The notes under the pieces: generated by a model
Seen by the model: only the letters and a program-made list of their open reading frames with translations
What the model was told of the DNA's origin: nothing
Database searches by the model: none
DNA from: Neisseria sicca
Lineage (GTDB): Bacteria; Pseudomonadota; Gammaproteobacteria; Burkholderiales; Neisseriaceae
Direction: 5' to 3'
DNA: 64,000 nucleotides
Assembly (NCBI RefSeq): GCF_017753665.1
Contig: NZ_CP072524.1
Coordinates: forward strand, 1,426,001-1,490,000
Part shown: positions 43,545 through 53,030 of the stretch, piece by piece
Layout of the letters: each line of letters starts with the position of its first letter
How positions within the stretch are numbered: position 1 is the first letter of the stretch
Program-made: the position numbers and the translations under genes

Positions 43545-43820
43545 ATGGAACAACCCGATTTCTTCCCCATCCCCAGCCCCTGCATCGGCGTATGCGAAGC
43601 CAACGAAAAAGGCTATTGCAAAGGTTGCCTGCGCAGCCGCGAAGAAAGGCATTTTTGGCAGCAAATGACGGACGACCAAAAGCACCAAGTCATGCGCCTG
43701 CTGCATATGCGCAAAACCAAAATCCGCAACAAAAAACTTGATTTGCTGAGACAACAGGACGAATGGGAAGAAATACAGCAGGACAATTTGTTTGACGACA
43801 ACTTTGTTCCGGAAACTTAA
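43545..43820 (+). CDS. DUF1289 family protein
   Basis: 91-residue protein with the family's cysteine pattern PCIGVCEANEKGYCKGCLRS (residues 12-31; Cys 13, 17, 25, 28), a probable small metal or Fe-S site, then EERHFWQQMTDDQKHQVM. Function is not established for the family. The Gln/Asp-rich tail is not conserved-looking. It precedes recJ but is separated from it by an uptake-sequence hairpin. Confidence 0.85.
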   Translation: MEQPDFFPIPSPCIGVCEANEKGYCKGCLRSREERHFWQQMTDDQKHQVMRLLHMRKTKIRNKKLDLLRQQDEWEEIQQDNLFDDNFVPET

Positions 43821-43856
43821 AACGAGAAAAAGTTTCTCCCTGTCCTTCGCAATAAA

Positions 43857-43914
43857 AGGTCGTCTGAAACTAGGCAGCAGATTTTGGTTTGCTTTTAGGT
43901 TTTCAGACGACCTT
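43857..43914. terminator. Terminator hairpin before recJ
   Basis: Inverted uptake-sequence pair with a loop of about 30 bases, ending the DUF1289 transcript. Confidence 0.65.
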
Positions 43915-43966
43915 TCCCGCCTTAAAATACATCCCCTCAAATACAACTATACCCCGTCCGCACACC

Positions 43967-45667
43967 ATGCCCGTCAAAATCCAAACCCGCCCCGTCAACC
44001 AAAACGTCCTCGATGATTTGCTCACCGCCGGCGCCGACCCTTTAATAGCCCGCCTGTGCGCCTCGCGCGATGTGCAGAGTCCCGCCGAATTGGACGACAA
44101 ACTCGCCGGCCTTCTGCCTTATCAATCGCTGACGCATTGCGAAGCCGCTGCCCGCCGTCTGGCGGATGCCATCGAACGCAAGGAAAAAATCCTGATTGTC
44201 GCCGACTACGATGCCGACGGCGCGACCGCTTGCTCCGTCGGCATGAGCGGCTTGGCGGCGATGGGCGCGGCGGTGGATTTCCTCGTGCCCAACCGTTTCG
44301 AACACGGCTATGGCTTAACGCCCGAACTTACCGAAATCGCCGCCGCGCAAGGTGTGGATTTGCTGATTACGGTCGATAACGGCATCGCCAGCATCGCAGG
44401 CGTGGCGCGGGCGCAGGAATTGGGTTTGGACGTGATCGTAACCGACCACCACCTGCCCGCCGAAACCATACCCGACTGCATCATCGTCAATCCGAACCAA
44501 AAAGGCTGCGGCTTCCCCAGCAAAAGCTTGGCGGGCGTGGGCGTGATTTTTTATGTGTTAATGGCGTTGCGTGCCGAATTGCGCCGCCGCGATTATTTTT
44601 CAGACAACCTCAGAGAACCGAATCTGGGCGAACTTTTGGATTTGGTCGCACTCGGCACCGTCGCCGATGTCGTTCCCCTCGACCACAACAACCGTATCCT
44701 CGTGTCGCAAGGTTTAAAACGGATGCGCTCCGGCAAGATGCGTCCCGGCATCCGCGCCTTGTTTGAAGTGGCGCGGCGCGACTGGCGCAAAGCGCAGCCT
44801 TTCGATATGGGTTTCGCACTGGGTCCGCGCATTAATGCCGCCGGACGGCTCGATGATATGTCGGTCGGCATTGCCTGCCTGTTGGCGCGCGACGACGCAG
44901 AAGCGCAGGCATTGGCGGCGCAGTTGAACGACCTCAACATTGAACGCCGCGAAATCGAGCAGTCCATGTTGCAAGACGCGTTGAACGCCTTTCCCGAAAG
45001 TCTGCCTTCAGGTCAGACGACCCTGGTCGCCTACCGCGACGATTTTCATCAAGGCGTGGTCGGCATCGTCGCCAGCCGCCTCAAAGACCGCTTCTACCGC
45101 CCGACCATCGTATTCGCTCCGGCGGACAACGGCGAAGTGCGCGGATCGGGGCGTTCCATTCCCAACCTGCACCTGCGCGACGCTTTGGATTTGGTGTCCA
45201 AACGCCACCCTGATTTGATTTTGAAATTCGGCGGACACGCGATGGCGGCGGGCTTGAGCATACTCGAACACAACATTCCCGCGTTTCAGACGGCCTTTGA
45301 AGAAGCCGTGCGCGAAATGGTCTGCGAAGACGACTTATCGCAAACCTTCATCACCGACGGCAGCCTGAAAGCCTGCGACATCACGTTGGAACAGGCACAA
45401 AACCTCGCCCGCCATGTTTGGGGACAAGGCTTCGCGCCGCCGAGCTTTACCGACGAATTTCACGTCATCCGCCAGCAACCTTTGGGCGCGGAGGGCAAAC
45501 ATAAAAAAGTCTGGCTGCAAAAAGACGGCTACGAATTTGAAGCCATGTTTTGGCGGTGCAGCGAAGACATCCCCGAATACATCCGCACGGTTTACCGCCC
45601 TGTGGCAAACGAGTGGCGCAATCAGATGGAATTGCAGCTTTACATCGATTACTGGGAAGCAGCTTAA
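43967..45667 (+). CDS. recJ: Single-stranded-DNA exonuclease RecJ
   Basis: 5'-3' exonuclease of the RecF recombination and mismatch/base-excision repair pathways. 566 residues from ATG 43967 (MPVKIQTRPVNQNVL); the earlier ATG at 43889 lies in an uptake-sequence hairpin. DHH-family motifs: VADYDADGATACSVG (about 75-89), TVDNGIAS, VTDHHLPAE (about 158-166), VALGTVADVVPL (about 225-236) and DHHA1-like GGHAMAAGLSI (about 422-432). Full length, intact. Confidence 0.97.
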   Translation: MPVKIQTRPVNQNVLDDLLTAGADPLIARLCASRDVQSPAELDDKLAGLLPYQSLTHCEAAARRLADAIERKEKILIVADYDADGATACSVGMSGLAAMGAAVDFLVPNRFEHGYGLTPELTEIAAAQGVDLLITVDNGIASIAGVARAQELGLDVIVTDHHLPAETIPDCIIVNPNQKGCGFPSKSLAGVGVIFYVLMALRAELRRRDYFSDNLREPNLGELLDLVALGTVADVVPLDHNNRILVSQGLKRMRSGKMRPGIRALFEVARRDWRKAQPFDMGFALGPRINAAGRLDDMSVGIACLLARDDAEAQALAAQLNDLNIERREIEQSMLQDALNAFPESLPSGQTTLVAYRDDFHQGVVGIVASRLKDRFYRPTIVFAPADNGEVRGSGRSIPNLHLRDALDLVSKRHPDLILKFGGHAMAAGLSILEHNIPAFQTAFEEAVREMVCEDDLSQTFITDGSLKACDITLEQAQNLARHVWGQGFAPPSFTDEFHVIRQQPLGAEGKHKKVWLQKDGYEFEAMFWRCSEDIPEYIRTVYRPVANEWRNQMELQLYIDYWEAA

Positions 45668-45684
45668 GGCTTGCGAAAGATAAA

Positions 45685-45725
45685 AGGTCGTCTGAAACCG
45701 AAGATCAGGTTTCAGACGACCTTTA
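45685..45725. terminator. Terminator between recJ and mltG
   Basis: Inverted uptake-sequence pair between convergent genes. Confidence 0.72.
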
Positions 45726-45747
45726 TGCTTTTGAAGCTTAGTTCGGC

Positions 45748-46743
45748 TTATTTTTTCAAAATATATTTGCGTACGGCGGCATTGTGTTCTTCCAGATTAT
45801 GGCTGAACTGACTCAAGCCGGTACCGTCCATTTTGGAAACGAAATAAAGGTATTTTTCATTCGACGGATGTGCGGCAGCTTCAAGGGCGGCTTTGCTCGG
45901 CAAGGCGATGGGCGTCGGGGTTAAACCGCTGCGGGTGTAGGTGTTATACGGCGTATCGCGCTGGAGGTCGGCTTTGCGGATTTTGCCTTTATACGCGCTG
46001 CCCATACCGTAAATCACGGTCGGATCGGTTTGCAGGCGCATGCCGATGTTGAGGCGGTTGACGAATACGGAAGCAACATGGGCGCGGTCGTCTTCGTGGG
46101 CGGTTTCTTTTTCAATCAGGCTCGCCATAATCAGCATTTCATACGGATTTTTGTAGGGCAATCCGCTTTGGCGATCTTCCCAAGCGTCGTTCAGACGACG
46201 TTGCATGGTTTGATAAGCGGTTTGGTAGATTTGCAAATCGCTGCTGCCTGCGTCGATTTCGTAGCTGTCGGGGAAAAACTGGCCTTCCGGGTTGCTGCTG
46301 AGCGCGTCGGGGGCAATCGCCTGCATGAGTTCCGCATCGCTCCAGCCGCGTGTTTTATGTTCGATGTCGGGCGTGTTGTCGATGATTTTACGCATGGTGG
46401 CAAAACGCGAACCTTCGACGATTTGAACCGTAACGGCATCGGGTCTGCCGTTGCGGATTTTCTGTAAAATGCCCCAGGCGGAAATGTTGGAAGGGAGGCG
46501 GTACGAGCCGGCGTTGAGTTTGTTGTGTGCGCCTATCATGTAGGCGGCTGCGACCAAAACGTGGCGGTTGTAAACGATTCCGTCTTCGGCAAGCGTACGG
46601 CTGACGGAAGAGATGCCTTGGTTTTTTGCGATTTTGATACGGTATGCTTTGCCGTTGTCTTTGGGAACGAACAGCAAGGCGGCGAACACGGCGGCAACGG
46701 CAACAAAAAATACCGCAAACCATTTCAACATTTTTTTCAGCAT
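45748..46743 (-). CDS. mltG: Endolytic murein transglycosylase MltG
   Basis: Cuts nascent glycan strands and so sets their length. 331 residues from ATG 46743 (MLKKMLKWF), with one N-terminal membrane anchor (FAVFFVAVAAVFAALLFV). A LysM-like region precedes the YceG catalytic domain: GQFFPDSYEI, then the active-site Glu in LIMASLIEKETAHEDDRAHVASVFVNRL (split about 210-237), and LQTDPTVIYGMG and RDTPYNTYTRSGLTPTPIALPS. Divergent from ampD, another muropeptide enzyme. Confidence 0.95.
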   Translation of the reverse strand: MLKKMLKWFAVFFVAVAAVFAALLFVPKDNGKAYRIKIAKNQGISSVSRTLAEDGIVYNRHVLVAAAYMIGAHNKLNAGSYRLPSNISAWGILQKIRNGRPDAVTVQIVEGSRFATMRKIIDNTPDIEHKTRGWSDAELMQAIAPDALSSNPEGQFFPDSYEIDAGSSDLQIYQTAYQTMQRRLNDAWEDRQSGLPYKNPYEMLIMASLIEKETAHEDDRAHVASVFVNRLNIGMRLQTDPTVIYGMGSAYKGKIRKADLQRDTPYNTYTRSGLTPTPIALPSKAALEAAAHPSNEKYLYFVSKMDGTGLSQFSHNLEEHNAAVRKYILKK

Positions 46744-46871
46744 GGTAGGATTTTTGATTTGTGAACGTCGGGCGACAGTATAACTGAAATGCGCGCCCTC
46801 TTCCTCGCGCACCCGCCCGACGTATGTTTTTTCCGCCTCAGTGGTCGTCTGAAACAAAGGGTCGTCTGAAT

Positions 46872-47444
46872 ATGAATCTTCCGTCCAAATACCAAGACAT
46901 TGACTGGCAACAAGGCTGGTGGCAGCCTGCGCGCCGCGCGTTTTCGCCGAACTTCGAACCGCGGGCAGAATCAGAAGCCGTGTCGCTGGTGGTTTTACAC
47001 AATATTTCGCTGCCGCCTTTCGAATATGGAACGGGCGCGGTGGAAAAGCTGTTTACCAACCGCATCAATCCCGACGAGCATCCGTTTTTCAGCGTCATCC
47101 ACACCTTGCGCGTTTCCAGCCATTTTCTGATTACCCGCGACGGAGAGGCGGTGCAGTTCGTTTCCTGCGACGATATGGCGTACCACGCGGGCGTGTCGTC
47201 TTTTCGCGGACGTGAAAAATGCAATGCGTTTTCGGTCGGCATCGAATTGGAAGGCTGCGATTTCGAGACGTTTACCGAAGCACAATATCAAACTCTGGAA
47301 ACTCTGCTGCAAGCCTTGGTCGGACACTACCCCATCACCGCCGTTACCGGTCATCAGGACATCGCCCCTGACCGCAAAACCGACCCCGGCCACTTTTTCG
47401 ACTGGCAAAGATTGCAGGCGGCAGGTTTTCCTGTTGTCCGTTAA
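46872..47444 (+). CDS. ampD: 1,6-anhydro-N-acetylmuramyl-L-alanine amidase AmpD
   Basis: Cytoplasmic zinc amidase that splits the peptide from anhydro-muropeptides in wall recycling. 190 residues from ATG 46872. The zinc ligands lie in VVLHNISLPP (His near 38) and GHQDIAPDRKTDPGHFFDW (His and Asp, about 160-178), with GRekCNAFSVGIELEG in the middle. Full length. Two uptake-sequence cores precede the start and lie between mltG and ampD. Confidence 0.94.
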   Translation: MNLPSKYQDIDWQQGWWQPARRAFSPNFEPRAESEAVSLVVLHNISLPPFEYGTGAVEKLFTNRINPDEHPFFSVIHTLRVSSHFLITRDGEAVQFVSCDDMAYHAGVSSFRGREKCNAFSVGIELEGCDFETFTEAQYQTLETLLQALVGHYPITAVTGHQDIAPDRKTDPGHFFDWQRLQAAGFPVVR

Positions 47445-47515
47445 TCGCTCAAAAATGCCATATAGCATTTTTCAGACGACCCGGTCCCATTTTGGGCTAT
47501 CATTCGCGGCATTTG

Positions 47516-47544
47516 CTGTCAGAAAAGTTTATTTTCGTTATAAT
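47516..47544 (+). promoter_or_regulatory. Probable zipA promoter
   Basis: CTGTCA (47516-47521) and TATAAT (47539-47544) with a 17-base spacer, about 140 bases upstream of zipA. A small hairpin ATACGG / CCGTAT (47554-47571) follows. Confidence 0.5.
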
Positions 47545-47682
47545 CGAGCATCCATACGGGACAATCCGTATCCGACTCCGACGAACTTACTCGCGGCAAT
47601 ACAATTCCGCATACTGCCCAAAGGCAAACCCGCCTAAAGGCAACGAAGACGGAATGCCGCTCTTACAAAAAAGTGATTACCC

Positions 47683-48939
47683 ATGATTTTCATCGTCTTA
47701 GGCTTGGCAGTCATCCTTGCCGTCATCGCCTACAATATGTATCAAGAAAACCAATATCGCAAACAGGTGCGCGAACAGTTCGGTCACTCCGACAAAGACG
47801 CGCTCCTGAACAGTAAAACCAGCCATGTGCGCGACGGCAAAGAATCCGGCGGCAAAGGCCTGTTCGTCAAAAAAGCGAACAAAGCCCAAGAAGCCGCGCT
47901 GCGCAATCTGCAAGAACAAGACGAAATCTTCGCCGCCAAAGCCAAACTCGCCAAACCTTCCGCCATCAAAACCGATGTCGAGTTGGCGATTGAAGACGAC
48001 TTTACCGACGAGCCGGTACAACATACCGTCATCGGTCTGAACAACGAAATCACCACCCAAACCGCCAGCGACGAGCCGGTCAACCTGCCGTCCGCCGCCA
48101 ACCAGCCTTTGGTCAGCTTGGACGAATTGTCTCAAGTCGAGCTGCCGTGGTTTGACCCGCGCTTCGACTACCTCGCCTACATCGCCCTTTCCGAAGCGCA
48201 AGAGCTGCACGCCCTGCCCCGTCTGTCCAACCGCCACCGCTTCCAAATCATCGGCTGCACCATGGACGACCGCTTCCAAGTTGCCGAACCGATTCCGAGC
48301 GTGTATTACCAAGGTTTCGTCGTCGGTCTGCAAGCAGTCAGCCGCAACGGTTTGGCAACTCAAGAAGAATTGCAACAGTTCAACCAACAGGTTGACACCT
48401 TCGCCCAACTGATGGGCGGCAAAGTCCTCCACACCGATTTGGCGGCATTTACCGAAGTCGCGCAGGCATTGGATACCTTCTGTGCCCGCGTCGATCAAAC
48501 CATTGCCATCCACTTGGTTTCACACAGCAACATCAGCGGTGTAGAACTCCGCGCTTCTGTTGAAAACCTCGGCTTTGTTTTGGGCGAAGACGGCGCATTC
48601 CACTACACCGGACAAACCGGCAGCCCGATGTTTGCCATCCACAGCCTCACAGGCGACGCGTTTACCAACGCCCTTTTGGACAACCAGTCCTACAAAGGCT
48701 TCAGCATGTTGCTCGACATCCCTCATGCGCCCGCCGGCGAAAAAACCTTCGACCTCTTCATGGACTTGGCGGTACGCCTCTCCGGTCAGTTGGGCTTGGA
48801 TTTGGTCAACGACAAAATGGAAGAAGTTTCTACCCAATGGCTCAAAGACATTCGCAATTACGTCTTGGCGCGTCAGGAAGAAATGCTCAAAGTCGGCATC
48901 AAACCCAGCAGCAAACAAGCCTTGCGCCTGTTCTCCTAA
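47683..48939 (+). CDS. zipA: Cell division protein ZipA
   Basis: Membrane-anchored FtsZ-binding protein of the early divisome. The 418-residue product starts with a transmembrane helix (MIFIVLGLAVILAVIAYNMY, residues 1-20) and a basic juxtamembrane segment. An acidic, Ala/Pro-containing linker (about 60-150) leads to a C-terminal ZipA domain of about 140 residues (VVGLQAVSRNGLATQEEL..., LDTFCARVDQTIAIHLVS, GFSMLLDIPHAPAGEKTFDLFM). Upstream of ligA, an order shared with several beta- and gammaproteobacteria. Ends in an intrinsic terminator. Confidence 0.92.
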   Translation: MIFIVLGLAVILAVIAYNMYQENQYRKQVREQFGHSDKDALLNSKTSHVRDGKESGGKGLFVKKANKAQEAALRNLQEQDEIFAAKAKLAKPSAIKTDVELAIEDDFTDEPVQHTVIGLNNEITTQTASDEPVNLPSAANQPLVSLDELSQVELPWFDPRFDYLAYIALSEAQELHALPRLSNRHRFQIIGCTMDDRFQVAEPIPSVYYQGFVVGLQAVSRNGLATQEELQQFNQQVDTFAQLMGGKVLHTDLAAFTEVAQALDTFCARVDQTIAIHLVSHSNISGVELRASVENLGFVLGEDGAFHYTGQTGSPMFAIHSLTGDAFTNALLDNQSYKGFSMLLDIPHAPAGEKTFDLFMDLAVRLSGQLGLDLVNDKMEEVSTQWLKDIRNYVLARQEEMLKVGIKPSSKQALRLFS

Positions 48940-48955
48940 AATCGAATCCAATCAA

Positions 48956-48990
48956 AGCGGATATGTCGTTACGGCATATCCGCTTTTTTT
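48956..48990 (+). terminator. Intrinsic terminator after zipA
   Basis: AGCGGATATG / CATATCCGCT stem, 9-base loop, T7. Confidence 0.9.
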
Positions 48991-49023
48991 CGGGTAAAAT
49001 TCAGCTGTTTTCAACCTATCATT

Positions 49024-49068
49024 TTTCAGACGACCTTTGCCCGTATCAGACAAAGGTCGTCTGAAAAC
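49024..49068. repeat. Outward-facing uptake-sequence pair before ligA
   Basis: TTTTTCAGACGACCT (49024-49038) and AGGTCGTCTGAAAA (49053-49066) form an inverted pair ending 10 bases before the ligA start, so the second arm lies in the leader next to the start codon. Confidence 0.65.
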
Positions 49069-49076
49069 CCTTCTCC

Positions 49077-51548
49077 ATGAATCAAACCGCACAACACATC
49101 CGCCACCTCACCAACCTCCTCAACCGCTACGCCTACGAATACTACACTCTCGACGCGCCCAGCGTACCCGATGCCGAATACGACAAATTGTTCCGCGAAC
49201 TCGAAGCGTTGGAACGAAACTATCCCGAGCTCAAACTGCCCGACAGCCCGACCCAGCGCGTCGGTGGTGAGCCTTTGGCGGGATTTGCTGAAGTGCGCCA
49301 CGAAGTGCCGATGCTGTCGCTGACCAACGCCTTCTCCCCGCAAGATGAAAACGGCGTGTTCGACCATGCCGAAATGTACGCCTTCGACCAACGCGTGCGC
49401 GACGGCTTGGACGGCGGTAATCCCGAATACGTTATCGAACCCAAATTCGACGGCCTCGCCATCAGCCTGCTCTACCGCGACGGCGTATTGGTACAGGCAG
49501 CAACACGCGGCGACGGCACGACGGGCGAAGACGTGACCCAAAACGTCAAAACCGTCGCCAACATCCCCTTGCGGCTGCACGGCGAAAATACGCCCGAACT
49601 CATCGAAGTGCGCGGCGAAGTGCTGATGCTCAAAGCCGATTTCGCCGCCCTCAATAAAAGACAAGCCGAAAACGGGCAAAAACCCTTTGCCAATCCGCGC
49701 AACGCCGCCGCCGGCAGCCTGCGCCAACTCGATTCTCGTATTACCGCGCAGCGCAAACTGCACTTTTTCCCCTACTCCGTCGCCCGCCAGCAAGGCGGTT
49801 TCGTCGCGGAAGAACACATCCAAGAACTCGCCTATTTCCAAGAGCTCGGTTTCAGCCTGCCTAACGGCAATTTCGGCTGTTTCAAAAATATCGACGAAGT
49901 ATTGGCGTTTTACGAACAAATGCAGCAAAAACGCCCTGAGCTGCCCTACGAAATCGACGGCATGGTCGTCAAAGTCAACAGCTTGGCGCAACAACGCGAA
50001 CTCGGCTTCATCTCCCGCGCGCCGCGCTGGGCGATTGCCCACAAATTCCCCGCCGAAGAAGCCCTAACCATCGTTGAAGCCATCGATGTGCAAATCGGGC
50101 GCACCGGAGCCGTTACCCCCGTCGCCCGCCTGCAACCCGTATTCGTCGGCGGCGTAACCGTAACCAACGCCACCCTGCACAATCAGGACGAATTATCGCG
50201 CAAAGACGTGCGCGTCGGAGATACCGTCGTCGTGCGCCGCGCCGGAGATGTGATTCCCGAAGTCGTGCGCGTGATTTTCGAACGCCGCCCGATGCAGGAA
50301 ACCGCCGTTGCCGTTTCAGACGACCTCAAGCATCAGCAAGACGACCTGTTTGCCGAAACACCGTCCGCAAACCAAACCCAATCCGTTCCGCTCCACAAGC
50401 CCTACCGCCTGCCGACCCATTGCCCCATCTGCCGCAGCGAAATCGAACGTGAAGAAGGCGAAGCCGTCGCCCGATGCAGCGGCGGCATGCTTTGTCAGGC
50501 ACAACGCGCGCAAGGTTTAATCCACTTCGCCTCGCGCAAAGCCATGGACATCGACGGACTCGGTCAAAAACAAATCGAGCAGCTTGTCGCCCAAGACCTC
50601 GTCCGCCACTTCGCCGACCTCTACCGCCTCGACATCCCGACCTTGCAAAAAATGAAGGAAACGGCAGATAAAGGGTCGTCTGAAAACGAAAACGGCGACG
50701 CCGAAACGGTTTCAGACGACCTGTCTGAATCAAACACCCAAAACAGCAAAAAACAACCAACCAAGTGGGCGGAAAACATCCTCGCAGGCATAGAAGCCAG
50801 CAAAACGCCCGAACTCGCCCGCTTCCTGTTCGCGCTCGGCATCCGCCACGTCGGCGAACGCACCGCCAAAACGCTGGCGCAGGCATTCGGCTCATTGGAA
50901 CACGTCCGCCGCGCACCCGAACCCATCCTCGCCTGCCTGCCCGACATCGGCACCGTCGTCGCCTGCTCCATCGCCCACTTCTTCGCCCAAGACGCGCAAC
51001 AGGCGATGATAGACGAGCTGCTCGCCGCAGGCGTTGCCCCGCAAACCCAAGCCGTTACCATCCCGCCTGCCCGCCACGCCGAGCCGCAACGCTGGATTGC
51101 CCGCCTGCCCGGTTTCAAAATCAGCGAAAACAAAGCCCAAGCCTTATGGGAACTCGCCGGCAAAAGCATAGAGGGCCTGCAAACCGACAAAGCCCTCCCC
51201 GCCGACTGGCAAACATGGCGCAGCGAACCACAAAACGCCGCCCTGCTCGAAAACCTGAAAACTTTCTTCGCCCGAACGTCGTCTGAAAACCAAGAAGCAA
51301 CGGTTTCAGACGACCTCAATGAAGCCGTAGCAGGCAAAACCTTCGTGTTAACCGGTACCCTGCCCACCCTCAAACGCGACCAAGCCCAAGCCTTGATCGA
51401 AGCCGCAGGCGGTAAAGTTTCCGGCAGCGTGTCCAAAAAAACCGACTACGTCGTCGCCGGAGAAGCCGCCGGCAGCAAGCTGGAAAAAGCCAATGCCTTG
51501 GGTGTCGCAGTATTGAGCGAAGAAGAACTTTTGGCGATGCTGGACTGA
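49077..51548 (+). CDS. ligA: NAD-dependent DNA ligase LigA with extra linkers
   Basis: Seals nicks in replication and repair using NAD+. Length 823 residues, against about 670 usual. Domain order: Ia (YYTLDAPSVPDAEYD, about 22-36), adenylation domain with the lysine motif EPKFDGLAISL (about 121-131) and EVRGEVLM, OB fold (RVGDTVVVRRAGDVIPEV, about 380-397), Zn finger (CPICRSEIEREEGEAVARCSGG, split about 449-470), HhH repeats, and a C-terminal BRCT domain (GKTFVLTGTLPTLKRDQA, from about 752). Extra low-complexity segments at about 408-442, 530-562 and 732-750 contain translated uptake-sequence cores (SSEN, VSDDL). All catalytic parts are intact. Confidence 0.96.
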   Translation: MNQTAQHIRHLTNLLNRYAYEYYTLDAPSVPDAEYDKLFRELEALERNYPELKLPDSPTQRVGGEPLAGFAEVRHEVPMLSLTNAFSPQDENGVFDHAEMYAFDQRVRDGLDGGNPEYVIEPKFDGLAISLLYRDGVLVQAATRGDGTTGEDVTQNVKTVANIPLRLHGENTPELIEVRGEVLMLKADFAALNKRQAENGQKPFANPRNAAAGSLRQLDSRITAQRKLHFFPYSVARQQGGFVAEEHIQELAYFQELGFSLPNGNFGCFKNIDEVLAFYEQMQQKRPELPYEIDGMVVKVNSLAQQRELGFISRAPRWAIAHKFPAEEALTIVEAIDVQIGRTGAVTPVARLQPVFVGGVTVTNATLHNQDELSRKDVRVGDTVVVRRAGDVIPEVVRVIFERRPMQETAVAVSDDLKHQQDDLFAETPSANQTQSVPLHKPYRLPTHCPICRSEIEREEGEAVARCSGGMLCQAQRAQGLIHFASRKAMDIDGLGQKQIEQLVAQDLVRHFADLYRLDIPTLQKMKETADKGSSENENGDAETVSDDLSESNTQNSKKQPTKWAENILAGIEASKTPELARFLFALGIRHVGERTAKTLAQAFGSLEHVRRAPEPILACLPDIGTVVACSIAHFFAQDAQQAMIDELLAAGVAPQTQAVTIPPARHAEPQRWIARLPGFKISENKAQALWELAGKSIEGLQTDKALPADWQTWRSEPQNAALLENLKTFFARTSSENQEATVSDDLNEAVAGKTFVLTGTLPTLKRDQAQALIEAAGGKVSGSVSKKTDYVVAGEAAGSKLEKANALGVAVLSEEELLAMLD

Positions 51549-51652
51549 ATACCCGCCAAACATATCGCAGATTAAACTAGGAAATCCTCACATCACAATT
51601 CCCCATACACAGAAACAACGGCATGGATATTGCTGATTCGAATTTATAAAAT

Positions 51653-51683
51653 AAGGTCGTCTGAAAATTTTCAGACGACCTTT
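51653..51683. terminator. Uptake-sequence hairpin before AbiC-like gene
   Basis: Tight inverted pair (AGGTCGTCTGAAAA-TTTTCAGACGACCT) between ligA and the defence gene; ends just upstream of ATG 51709. Confidence 0.68.
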
Positions 51684-51708
51684 ATGGGTGTAAATAAAAG
51701 GAAAAACT

Positions 51709-52857
51709 ATGGACAAAGGGAATAAACCCAATCGCTTATTATGGATATTAGGCGGAATCGCTGTTGCAGCATTTATCTTTGTTTTAGAACGATATATCAA
51801 CAATTTTAAAACATTCCCCATTGCTAACGACTCCGCCACATGGGGAACATTCGGCGACTATCTGGGCGGCACGCTGAACCCCGTCATCAGCTTCCTAGCC
51901 CTTATCGGCCTGCTCTACACCATTCATCAACAAGCGCAGGAAATGCAAGCAACGCGCGAAGAATTGAAACAGGCGGCAGAACAGCAACGCAAACAGGTAG
52001 AACAACAAAGCCGCCAATCAGAGATTTTTAATCTTCAACAATTTGAATCGACATTTTTTTCTTTGCTGGAGCAGCATAATAAGATTATTGAAAACCTTAT
52101 TGAAGCAAAAATATCTGATCTAACAAATATTACCATTGATGAGAAATTTAATATTGATTGTTATGTAAAAGATAATATTCGCCAAAACCCCTTACCAAAA
52201 CAATATTTTATCATATTATTTCAAATACTTAAATTTATATCGTTAAGTTTATCCAAAGATATAGAAGGAAAAACAGATAATAAGATCACTATAAATGATT
52301 TTTCTCACGATAATCAACAATCAAGGGAAAAACTTAGTAATCATTATATTAATCCACAAGAGAAAATATATAGCAACATTCTTCGCTCTTTTATTCCCAA
52401 TGATATTTTGAAATTGCTTATTTTAAACTGCCTCAGTTTAGATAAAGACTCTAAAGAACATAATCTTAAAACGTTTTATAACTTCCAAGGGCTGCTAAAC
52501 AGATACCAATTTTTAGAACATCTACATTTAACCATACCTACAATAAACAATTATTACGACAACTATGATTTTATATATTTTTATTTAATATTAACAAAGA
52601 CTACCAATTGCATTAGAGAATCTTTAGGCAAAAGTAACCTATCTAATGAAATAACATCCTTTAACATATCAAAAGATAATTTTATTAAAGAAATAAACGA
52701 GGAAAAAAAACGTCTAGAAAGTGATATTCAGCATGAAAATGGATTTGATTCTCATCGAGCGCAGTTTAATCCTAACAGTTCTTCCTACACAAGCAATAAT
52801 ATTTTATATGAAAAATTAAAGATATTAGAGAAACATATACGTCTTTTACAGAATTAA
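51709..52857 (+). CDS. Putative phage abortive infection protein (AbiC-like)
   Basis: 382-residue membrane protein. Two N-terminal hydrophobic segments (LLWILGGIAVAAFIFVLE, about 10-27; PVISFLALIGLLYTIH, about 61-76) with the conserved stretch TWGTFGDYLGGTLNP between them. A Gln/Glu-rich coiled coil (about 78-110) and then FNLQQFESTFFSLLEQHNKII (about 104-124), the hallmark of putative AbiC-type proteins. The remaining 260 residues are Asn/Lys/Ile-rich with no known motif. The first 100 codons match the host's GC-rich codon use; after about 52020 the DNA turns strongly A/T-rich, which suggests acquisition or exchange of the C-terminal part. Probably triggers growth arrest on phage infection; the mechanism is unknown. 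Confidence 0.75.
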   Translation: MDKGNKPNRLLWILGGIAVAAFIFVLERYINNFKTFPIANDSATWGTFGDYLGGTLNPVISFLALIGLLYTIHQQAQEMQATREELKQAAEQQRKQVEQQSRQSEIFNLQQFESTFFSLLEQHNKIIENLIEAKISDLTNITIDEKFNIDCYVKDNIRQNPLPKQYFIILFQILKFISLSLSKDIEGKTDNKITINDFSHDNQQSREKLSNHYINPQEKIYSNILRSFIPNDILKLLILNCLSLDKDSKEHNLKTFYNFQGLLNRYQFLEHLHLTIPTINNYYDNYDFIYFYLILTKTTNCIRESLGKSNLSNEITSFNISKDNFIKEINEEKKRLESDIQHENGFDSHRAQFNPNSSSYTSNNILYEKLKILEKHIRLLQN

Positions 52858-52896
52858 AAAAACAATTCATTAAATTCTTTGCTTCATTCTTGATAA

Positions 52897-52925
52897 AGGT
52901 CGTCTGAAAATTTTCAGACGACCTT
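52897..52925. terminator. Terminator hairpin after AbiC-like gene
   Basis: Tight inverted uptake-sequence pair 39 bases past the stop. Confidence 0.7.
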
Positions 52926-53030
52926 TATTCCATTATCACTACCAACCCATCTGTTCAATGCCATTATGAACTGATACCAACTGCACCACTCTTATCAATA
53001 TCCCCGTCTTTACCCACAACGGTCAATATC

